38,818 bases of DNA, from contig CAKNOA010000019.1 in the NCBI GenBank assembly GCA_930990065.1, positions 1 to 38,818 of the forward strand, read 5' to 3'. The position numbers were made by a program, and so were the translations under genes. Source of the stretch: an uncultured Clostridia bacterium (lineage in GTDB: Bacteria > Bacillota > Clostridia > Oscillospirales > Acutalibacteraceae). Below are positions 32,442 to 38,818 of this stretch, one piece after another (the stretch's first letter is position 1; each line of letters starts with the position of its first letter). The notes below the pieces were generated by a model. That model did not search any database. It worked only from the letters and a program-made list of their open reading frames with translations, and was not told where the DNA came from.

Positions 32442-32473
32442 AAATATCGGCCCAATCAAAAATAGGCCGATAT
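32433..32473 (-). terminator. Terminator facing the defence operon
   Basis: The stem ATATCGGCC / GGCCGATAT (32444-32452 and 32465-32473) is followed on the minus strand by TTTTTATTTT. It would stop transcripts coming from the hsdR-ham-GIY genes about 300 bases after the last stop, and may also act on the plus strand. Confidence 0.55.
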
Positions 32474-32560
32474 CGTATCAAATTTACAACCACCATGTCA
32501 CAGCAAATCCGCCGACAAAATAAAAAAAATTTGTTTTTAAATTAGGTTGGTCCACCAAAT

Positions 32561-32644
32561 AAGAACCGCAATTTTGATACAATGCGTATCAAGGTTGCGG
32601 TTCTTTCTTTTTGCCAGAAAGCCCTGATTTCAAGGGTTTTCTGG
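32561..32644 (+). terminator. Tandem hairpins after the 220-residue gene
   Basis: AAGAACCGCAA (32561-32571) pairs with TTGCGGTTCTT (32595-32605), enclosing TTGATAC/GTATCAA, then TTTCTTTTT. A second hairpin CCAGAAA/TTTCTGG (32614-32620 and 32638-32644), with inner CCCT/AGGG, follows and is itself followed by CTTTT. Two plus-strand terminators in series are likely. Confidence 0.6.
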
Positions 32645-32677
32645 CTTTTATCGGCCCAGCCGTCGCCAGACAAAGCG

Positions 32678-32770
32678 AAAGCCTGCCGCCAGCCCAGTAC
32701 GCAAAGGCGCTGGGGAGCAGCAGGCTATCGTTTGATTTATGGGTATCGTTTAACTTGTGGGCTATCGTTT
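32678..32770. repeat. GC-rich hairpin followed by three iteron-like direct repeats
   Basis: In the 333-base gap between genes, a GC-rich hairpin (AGCCTGC near 32678 pairing with GCAGGCT near 32721) is followed by three direct copies of TATCGTTT. These begin at 32726, 32744 and 32763 (periods 18 and 19) and are flanked by similar (C/G)TTATGGG-like bases. They end 5 bases before the GIY-YIG gene's stop codon. Function is unknown: possibly a protein-binding array, an element border or a leftover origin. Confidence 0.5.
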
Positions 32771-32774
32771 ACTT

Positions 32775-33446
32775 TTAGACTCCAATCCTATGGCGGATGT
32801 CGTTAAGCCACTCTCCCTTGTATTTGAAAAACTTTGGTCCAGCTATGGAATACTGCTTGCCGGTCAAGAGCTTTGCCAGAGCGGTTAAAGACATGGTTTC
32901 TCCGTTGTATTCCACGCTCCTATCCCCAACAACAGTGGCGGTGATATTGGGATTCTCTCCGAATTCGATTTTTGCTCCCAGGGGGATTTGACAGGCACTA
33001 AAAGAAAAGTTTGTGGCGCGTTCTGTGCTTTCGGAATCGATCTCCTGTGCCTCACGTTCGGCAACCTGCTCCTCCTCGGAAGGCGCCACTCGTTTTAATT
33101 TGTCCACACAGCCGTGGATTTCGGCAATGGCCTCCAGAATTAAGTAAGCGTCCTCCGGGGACATGGCATAGAATTCACGCACCCTCTGCTTGCCGTTAAA
33201 ACTCTCAACGGCGCGTAAATTAGGATTCAGCCTATCTATAATCGAGTGAATTTTCAAATCTGATAGCCTGGAGGAAACCTCGTATGTAGCATAGATTCGA
33301 AAGGCATATGGGATACATTCACTCCGGTTCAGCTGTTTCAGACGCTTATCTATATCATCCGCATACCCGATTTTCACATAATCCGGGAAAGACGGATTTG
33401 TTAGGATATAGATTACTCCGTTTTTATTATCGTTTTTATTATCCAT
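32775..33446 (-). CDS. GIY-YIG nuclease (T5orf172-like) linked to Hachiman
   Basis: This 223-residue protein has a GIY-YIG domain of the T5orf172 type at the N-terminus: GVIYILTNPSFPDYVKIGYA supplies the two tyrosine motifs, DKRLKQLN the arginine region, and REFYAMSPEDAYLIL the closing segment. After a polar linker (residues about 125-150), a C-terminal domain (IEFGENPNITATVVGDRSVE, SLTALAKLLTG, GPKFFKYKGEWL) resembles small beta-rich DNA or modification-sensing modules attached to restriction nucleases. The ATG at 33446 follows GGGAGGT. The start is 16 bases after the hamB stop, so it is probably part of the same transcript. It may add a nuclease to the Hachiman defence, or act as a separate restriction enzyme. 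The catalytic glutamate is not placed with confidence. Confidence 0.8.
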   Translation of the reverse strand: MDNKNDNKNGVIYILTNPSFPDYVKIGYADDIDKRLKQLNRSECIPYAFRIYATYEVSSRLSDLKIHSIIDRLNPNLRAVESFNGKQRVREFYAMSPEDAYLILEAIAEIHGCVDKLKRVAPSEEEQVAEREAQEIDSESTERATNFSFSACQIPLGAKIEFGENPNITATVVGDRSVEYNGETMSLTALAKLLTGKQYSIAGPKFFKYKGEWLNDIRHRIGV

Positions 33447-33462
33447 GTTGGTTACCTCCCAA

Positions 33463-36099
33463 TTACCCAGCAACAAATAACTCCGGCATATTATAGCGTA
33501 CACTTAATGCCTCTGTTCGAGCATTAGTGTTTGAGCACTTAAGCAAAGCAGTGCTCAAATGCCATTTTCCATCTAAACCTTCAATGATAAATGTATCTTT
33601 GTTATTACGAATATAAGTAGATACTTCACGGGAGAAACCATTTCTCTGTAGAAGGATAGTTATCGGATTCGTCGTTCCATATTCTACAAATTCATACCAG
33701 TTGTTATCAAACTCATTCAGCTGATGTACAGTCTTATACTCATTCGAAAAGCGGAGAAAGTAGTTCGAAATACTGAACAGAACGATATTATCTATAACTT
33801 CCAGGGTGTCGGCAAACACGATATTGCGGTGTCGGAGGCCGTCGTTGTAGTATTCTTTTTGCCCTCGGTTTACCCAGAAGTTATCACGATGCTGCCGCCG
33901 GTATTCCAGAGCCTTTTTCATGATATTACTGAGACCGGTTCCTTCCATCCATTGAATCAGGACAACCGTATACCAGCGCAGGAGAGTGGGCTTTCCAAGC
34001 GTAGATGCCTCATACTTTCCCCACTTGAAGATCCTACTCAGCTTCTCAAGGAAAGCCAAAACATCATCATAGTCGAACCTACCGTCAACACGGTCAGGAT
34101 ATTTCAGTCCCATTGCGATAGCAGCGCGTAGATTTTTTGTCTGGTCTACCGAGGTGTTGATATCATCATCTGGTTCTGTGAACGGATCAATAAAGGCTTC
34201 TCGTATTTTCGCTTCGTCCTTGGGTGTCAGCAGATTAGAAAACTCGCGCCTTACAAGGCTATCGTTATCCTGCATAATATCCCGCAAAAGGATAAGAGCG
34301 AATTTACGCATCATTACATAGGCTTCCTCTGACTGTGCATCATTACGTTTTACAAGCTCAATGTTGCCCTGCAGCAGCGCCTCGATGACGTATTTCTTTT
34401 CAGCGTTCGTAAGGTTCTTCGGGCCCGCCTCGATAGAAAGCGTCTGCTTTGGGACCTCTTTTTTTAGGAGATCCACATAGTCTTCTTGCTTCAACTTTTC
34501 GCCCTGTGAAACAAAGAATACATTTCCGTAAAGGTTGAAACGGATGCGGCCTACACGTCCTATCAGATTTCGGAAATCAACCGGAGTCATCACTTTTCGG
34601 AAAATTTTGTTATCCGTAATGAACAGATTATCCGCTGGGAGATTTACCCCCTCAAGCAAAGTGCTGGTACAGAACATAGTTGTGATTTTACCACGACGGA
34701 ACATGTCCTCAATACGCATTCTAATGGCGGCTGGCAGGTATCCAATGTGATAAGCAATGCCCTTTTTTATAATCTGGGCTAAATAGTAATCACCGTGTAC
34801 TTCATTCGTTATGTCTCTCGCCAGTGCATTTAGATCATTGTCCTGAATGTCAGAAAGCTGATCAGCGAAGGCAAGTGCGTTCTCAATCGCCTTACTTCGA
34901 CCGTTGCAGTAAACGATGGTCTGCTGCTTTCGCTCAATAGGAAGATAACGGTTTATTCTTTCAAACATCAGAAGGAACGAAACCAGAGAAGCGTTTCTAT
35001 CTTTAATTTCTGCAAGATAATCCAACTCGCCGGTATGGTCGTTATATACGCTGACGGTGAAGTTGTTTAAGTCAATGCTAAACTTTATTTGCGCCACTGG
35101 TGAAAAAGTGGAACGAAGATGGCTATCGTTAGCGTCATTTTCAACGTCTGTCAGCAACTTCAAATACACTTCTGGATTTGGAATGTTGGGTGATGCAAAA
35201 ATAAAATGCGGCCTTTTTTTCCTTTTAAGAAGCATATCCACGGTTTTATAGTAGAATGGCCCACGGCTATTTTTCCCGGATAGCTTGTGAGCTTCGTCGA
35301 TGAATAGATAGTCTATCTGCAAATCTGGCTTGCTGATAAGTAGATACAGCAAACGTTCCGGAGTCAGCACAAGAATGAAGTTGTGGAGACCTTCCAATGC
35401 AATATCCCCGGCGGCGGTGACAACCTTATAATTGTGCTCTGACAGAAGGCTTTTAAGATCTTCATCAATGATTTGCTTGTAGATTTCATTGATCAGTGCC
35501 TTTGTTGGAACAATCAGAGCAAAATTCATTTGCACCCCATGCTGTATCTGATCTTTGATGTACATTCGCATGAGGAATGACTTACCCATAGATGTTGGGC
35601 CCGAATAGCTGAAGTAATTATTCGAAAGATGGTCGTAGGCATTTTTCTGTGCGCCAAAGAACCGAAGCTCTGGTGCAGCAGGGATTGTCAAATAATCATT
35701 CTGGTATTCAGCGAAAAAACGTTCTAATACGGTCGTTCCGTTAAAGTCACTCTCGATAATCTTTCTTGCCTGATAATTTCCAGTGTTCGCAAACACTGAT
35801 CCAGCATAGAACTTAACATCGGGATTGTCCGGGTAGAGAGCGTGTAGCAGGATAATTATCTCCTGTGCCCACATTTTGTGCTTGTCTCGATTTACTGCAT
35901 GTGTCGACTTGGACAGCAAATCGGCAAATCGCAAAGCGGACATTACATCAATTTCCCTCATCTGCCGCTTGTCAGAGAGATTGAATTTGGTGATGGCATA
36001 GTTATAGAGAATGTTATCGTAAAGTTCATTCAGGAAGGGATTATTGTCAATGTCCGAGAAAATGGCATCGCCAAGGTACTGCAGTGTTTGACTGCTCAT
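33463..36099 (-). CDS. hamB: Hachiman defence helicase HamB (DEAD/DEAH-type)
   Basis: This 878-residue superfamily 2 helicase has these motifs in order: motif I in SGPTSMGKSFLM (residues about 170-180), Ia in LIVPTKALINEI, VLTPERLLYLL, the DEAH box in LFIDEAHKLSGK, motif III in FASPNIPNPE, CTSTLLEGVNLP in the second RecA lobe, and motif VI in LIGRVGRIRFN. A 350-residue C-terminal region follows. Size and motif order fit HamB, the partner of the HamA nuclease. In Hachiman, HamB is thought to sense DNA and release HamA activity, causing DNA degradation and abortive infection. Its start overlaps the end of the hamA frame (ATGA at 36099-36096). Identification rests on helicase features plus the adjacent DUF1837 gene. 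Confidence 0.85.
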   Translation of the reverse strand: MSSQTLQYLGDAIFSDIDNNPFLNELYDNILYNYAITKFNLSDKRQMREIDVMSALRFADLLSKSTHAVNRDKHKMWAQEIIILLHALYPDNPDVKFYAGSVFANTGNYQARKIIESDFNGTTVLERFFAEYQNDYLTIPAAPELRFFGAQKNAYDHLSNNYFSYSGPTSMGKSFLMRMYIKDQIQHGVQMNFALIVPTKALINEIYKQIIDEDLKSLLSEHNYKVVTAAGDIALEGLHNFILVLTPERLLYLLISKPDLQIDYLFIDEAHKLSGKNSRGPFYYKTVDMLLKRKKRPHFIFASPNIPNPEVYLKLLTDVENDANDSHLRSTFSPVAQIKFSIDLNNFTVSVYNDHTGELDYLAEIKDRNASLVSFLLMFERINRYLPIERKQQTIVYCNGRSKAIENALAFADQLSDIQDNDLNALARDITNEVHGDYYLAQIIKKGIAYHIGYLPAAIRMRIEDMFRRGKITTMFCTSTLLEGVNLPADNLFITDNKIFRKVMTPVDFRNLIGRVGRIRFNLYGNVFFVSQGEKLKQEDYVDLLKKEVPKQTLSIEAGPKNLTNAEKKYVIEALLQGNIELVKRNDAQSEEAYVMMRKFALILLRDIMQDNDSLVRREFSNLLTPKDEAKIREAFIDPFTEPDDDINTSVDQTKNLRAAIAMGLKYPDRVDGRFDYDDVLAFLEKLSRIFKWGKYEASTLGKPTLLRWYTVVLIQWMEGTGLSNIMKKALEYRRQHRDNFWVNRGQKEYYNDGLRHRNIVFADTLEVIDNIVLFSISNYFLRFSNEYKTVHQLNEFDNNWYEFVEYGTTNPITILLQRNGFSREVSTYIRNNKDTFIIEGLDGKWHLSTALLKCSNTNARTEALSVRYNMPELFVAG

Positions 36100-37030
36100 G
36101 GTCTGCCACCCCCATTCATCACACGATCCATAATTTGTGTTTTTTCTGTATCCGCATTGTTGAGCGGCAGAATGTAGAAATAAAACGAGTGATTTCCGAG
36201 ACCCAAAGAATTAATCTTACCAGCAATGTATGCCGCATGATTATGAATATCTGTGTTCATTTTCTGAGTCAGCGCAAGTCGGAAGTCTATCGCACTGTAA
36301 TTGGCAGGATTTAGGCCCAAATTATATGCAAGGAAAACTCCATAAGCTGTATCATACGGAACAACCTTGCCCTTGCTCGGTATAAGCAGATCTTTGATTT
36401 TCTGAATAGTTTCTCTATCAAAGGACTTGCTAAAACTGTGTTTTCTGCGAGGATACGCTCCTGCGTGCTTTGCTTGTCGATCTCCACAATGGCATCGAAA
36501 GTGGAGTCCACCGCTTTTTTCATATCGCCCATAATGCTGGAGGTACCAAACACCATATGGTAATACGGAATTCCAAAAGTTTGCTCCAATGAGAGAAGAT
36601 GAATTCCATCACATTTGCTTTCATACTGTTTAGCTCCAGTTTGAAGCTCAACCTTGCTCATGATTTTGGGAGCCCCAAGAACCTGCTCTAAAAATACATA
36701 CAGCATGATTTCACCGAGATCGTTGCCGGTACCTTTCTGTCCCGGAGCTCCGTTACGTTTCATGATATCGATGGCATCCAACCCAACGCTGTACACATCG
36801 TCCTCAACACGATAGTTCTCAATCTGAGCGCGCGAAAACACATACTGGCCGATATTCTTCCGGAGAAAAACTTCCAGCCTATCAGAGGAGAATGCATTGT
36901 TATTGACATTGAGGTGAAAAAGGCGCAGTTGTTCCGGGTTTTTAAGACCGAGTGTCTCTGCATGAAGCACTTCGGTAAAAACCTCATCAAACTTTCCTCC
37001 ACTTATAGTTTTGTCAAAAGAATCAATCAT
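36096..37030 (-). pseudogene. hamA: Hachiman nuclease HamA (DUF1837), split by a one-base frameshift
   Basis: The first frame (37030 to 36311) carries the DUF1837 core: GTGNDLGEIMLYVFLE, KIMSKVELQTGAKQYES and KCDGIHLL, the acidic/Lys residues of a PD-(D/E)XK-like nuclease. It then ends in a nonsense tail. The -1/+1 frame continues with SKSFDRETIQKIKDLLIPSK, VPYDTAYGVFLAYNLG and a C-terminus that ends exactly in the ATGA overlap with hamB. One base appears lost in the T run (A run on the plus strand) at 36432-36435; restoring it gives a 311-residue protein. It is a sequencing error, a recent mutation or a switchable run. The ATG at 37030, after AAGGTGGAG, is preferred to a GTG at 37042. Confidence 0.82.
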
Positions 37031-37094
37031 TGCATTCTCCACCTTGTTACAGTCTATTTACCATCCTTTTTCTCGCCGTATAAAGCAGGACCTA

Positions 37095-38818
37095 TTAGGT
37101 TTCCTGCGTCTGGACATCGTAAGTGCCTGATTTATCACTCGGCTCCGGCATCACATACTCTTTGCCTTCCGGGTTATATGTAAGGTTAAACACCAAATCG
37201 GAAAGCCATTTCTTAAAGGATGGATTATCTTGGAACTGCTTAAACAGCTCCATATTGTCAGCCATGATAGAGAAAATGACCTGCTGCAGGGCGCGTTCAC
37301 TTTCTGTACGTGCTTCTTGTTCATCAGAATTCTTCATGGCGTTCTGATACTTCTTGTCCTTGGAGACCATCTCCGGAATAGCCAGAATTTGACGCTGCAC
37401 ATTATCCGTATCATTCCAGTTGATGTTTCCAAACATGTCGTTGAAATCCATGATAATCTTAGAAAGCAAATCCATCTCCGGCTCAACAATGTGGCCAACT
37501 TTGCCTGCAGGTACTGGTGCAATCTCCGCATCTGCATCCTCCAGCTTAATTGCAATAGCCTCCTGTGCCTCATTACGATAGCTACTCAGGTCAATAGTCT
37601 GAAGGATGCCTTCTGAAAAGTCATCATCACGCGGCGAGGGCAACTTCGGAATCAGCAAGTTTAAGAAGATTGATAGCTTCTCCCAGTCAACATTTCCGTA
37701 AGGTAGGATTGCTCCGAGGAAGCCATATGTACGAACAAAAGATTTAGCGGCGCTCTTAAACTTAATTTGGTCATCTAGCTCCAACTGATTGTAAACAGCT
37801 GCACAGGCATCCAGAATCGGATCGAGCCGATCCCGCTCTGCACCGCTTAGGAATAGATCAACCAGCTTTTCAATATCACTGTCATCGTAAACCTGATAGC
37901 TTTCCATCAGCGTGATCAGGTCATAGAGCTTATTCGGGTCCGTTTCTCCAGAAAGAATGGTTGTTCTGTAGAACTTCGAAAACGCCTTCTCAATCACAGA
38001 TGTTTTGTTGGCAAAATCTAGCACATACACCTCATCCTTACCAGGATAGGCTCTGTTCAAGCGGGAAAGAGTCTGTACCGCTGCGATGTCATAGAGCGGC
38101 TTATCTACATACATCGTTTGCAGAAGAGGCTCATCGAAGCCTGTCTGGAACATATCCGCAACAATCAAAATTCGATATGGATCTTTCTTGAACTCCTTTG
38201 GAATTTTTGCATCTGGGAATCCATTCATAGCAGCCGATGTCAGCGCCGGTTCCTGCCCATTATACTTGTGCTCACCAGAAAAAGCGACGATGGTCTTATA
38301 TGGGCTATGTCTGTCTGCGAGACACTTATTGATAGCATAGTAGTATTCAATACATCTCGGAATGCTGGCCGTGACCACCATAGCGCGAGCTTTACCACCG
38401 ATCTTTTTCTTGGCAATTACCTGCTCATGGAAATGCTCCACCATCATGGCGGCTTTCTTTGCGATGACATCCGGATTGCCCTCGACAAAGGCGCGCAGCT
38501 TCTTCTGTGCGCGCTTCTTGTCGAACATCGGATCATCCTCAACCGTTTTCATGATTTTGTACCAGCTGTCAATGGTCGTATAATTCCGCAGAACATCCAG
38601 AATAAAACCTTCCTGAATGGCCTGTTTCATCGTGTAGACATGGAACGGGCGATGCTTGATTTCTCCGTCCTCCTCATAGGGAACACCGAACATCTCCTCG
38701 GTCTTATTCTTCGGTGTGGCTGTGAACGCAAAGTAGCTGGCAGAAGAGACGAGCTTACGTCCCACCATCATGGCATTGATTTTGTCTTCATTATCCGCTT
38801 CGTCGTCTGTAGCAAGGC
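37095..38818 (-). CDS. hsdR: Type I restriction enzyme R subunit (HsdR), C-terminal part
   Basis: The reading frame is open to the window edge, so only the last 574 or so residues are seen. The second helicase lobe is recognisable (YFAFTATPKNKTEEMFG, ILIVADMFQTGFDEPLLQTM, QTLSRLNRAYPGKDEVYVLD), with motifs V and VI of the translocase. The helical C-terminal domain that docks to the methyltransferase follows. The nuclease and first helicase lobe must lie beyond the window. HsdR translocates DNA and cuts non-methylated DNA with HsdM and HsdS, which are not in the window. The hamA gene starts 65 bases after its stop on the same strand, forming a defence cluster. Confidence 0.9.
   Translation of the reverse strand, partial: LATDDEADNEDKINAMMVGRKLVSSASYFAFTATPKNKTEEMFGVPYEEDGEIKHRPFHVYTMKQAIQEGFILDVLRNYTTIDSWYKIMKTVEDDPMFDKKRAQKKLRAFVEGNPDVIAKKAAMMVEHFHEQVIAKKKIGGKARAMVVTASIPRCIEYYYAINKCLADRHSPYKTIVAFSGEHKYNGQEPALTSAAMNGFPDAKIPKEFKKDPYRILIVADMFQTGFDEPLLQTMYVDKPLYDIAAVQTLSRLNRAYPGKDEVYVLDFANKTSVIEKAFSKFYRTTILSGETDPNKLYDLITLMESYQVYDDSDIEKLVDLFLSGAERDRLDPILDACAAVYNQLELDDQIKFKSAAKSFVRTYGFLGAILPYGNVDWEKLSIFLNLLIPKLPSPRDDDFSEGILQTIDLSSYRNEAQEAIAIKLEDADAEIAPVPAGKVGHIVEPEMDLLSKIIMDFNDMFGNINWNDTDNVQRQILAIPEMVSKDKKYQNAMKNSDEQEARTESERALQQVIFSIMADNMELFKQFQDNPSFKKWLSDLVFNLTYNPEGKEYVMPEPSDKSGTYDVQTQET

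Larger units (their letters stand above)
22096..38818. mobile_element. Genomic island at ssrA (right end outside window)
   Basis: The boundary is drawn at the 3' end of ssrA; the true crossover may lie within it. Evidence for an acquired element is a large serine integrase abutting ssrA, a second serine recombinase, an abrupt drop in GC content, XRE-type regulators, small genes typical of mobile elements, and a run of defence genes. No relaxase, type IV secretion or phage structural gene is seen in this part. It may be an integrative or mobilisable element or a defence island. A second copy of the ssrA 3' end, which would mark the far border, is not in the window. Confidence 0.75.

Noticed and set aside
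32510-32560. Second attachment site (ssrA 3' end copy) at GGTCCACCAAAT
   Set aside because: Only about six bases resemble the tmRNA end; the T-arm and acceptor sequence are absent.

Overview
The window is a chromosomal segment of a Bacillota (Firmicutes) bacterium. The evidence is the SRP RNA-dnaX-ybaB-recR order, a purine-rich Shine-Dalgarno before nearly every gene, and the smpB-ssrA pair. A diacetamido-uronic-acid sugar operon, the GC-rich backbone and the hybrid phosphorelay kinases fit Clostridia or Negativicutes; the sequence alone does not fix the genus.

Backbone, 1-22.1 kb (visibly GC-rich). On the minus strand lie endonuclease IV, an M20 carboxypeptidase-like hydrolase and a DegT-family sugar aminotransferase. 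Divergent to the last is a tightly packed plus-strand operon (3.5-10.0 kb). It holds all five enzyme types needed to turn UDP-GlcNAc into UDP-2,3-diacetamido-2,3-dideoxymannuronic acid (WbpD, WbpE, WbpA, WbpB and WbpI types), followed by a GT4 glycosyltransferase. Next comes a signalling cluster (10.2-16.9 kb): an HD-GYP response regulator, a free HPt protein and two membrane hybrid histidine kinases, together a complete multistep phosphorelay toolkit. A family-4 uracil-DNA glycosylase and a PduL phosphotransacylase follow. The block then continues with SRP RNA, dnaX (with candidate -1 frameshift sites), ybaB, recR, smpB and ssrA (tmRNA).

Island, 22.1 kb to the window end (visibly AT-rich). 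A large serine integrase gene abuts ssrA and its reading frame runs about 45 codons into the tmRNA gene, so ssrA is the probable attachment site. The far end is outside the window. Inside are a small serine resolvase, a roughly 1,075-residue membrane-anchored protein with about 15 collagen-like modules and a BspA-type leucine-rich C-terminus, and two divergent XRE regulators sharing an operator region. Then comes an unusual module: a free-standing group II-type reverse transcriptase without visible intron RNA, followed by two small, apparently paralogous acidic proteins and a terminator. It converges on a roughly 480-nt ORF-free stretch rich in hairpins. Beyond this is an antiphage block, all on the minus strand: hsdR (partial), hamA (interrupted by a one-base frameshift), hamB and a GIY-YIG nuclease gene. 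This is a Hachiman system between a type I restriction subunit and a candidate extra nuclease.

The most novel-looking items are the reverse transcriptase, its two small paralogues and the neighbouring structured RNA candidate. Next are the GIY-YIG gene attached to Hachiman and the modular collagen-like surface protein.
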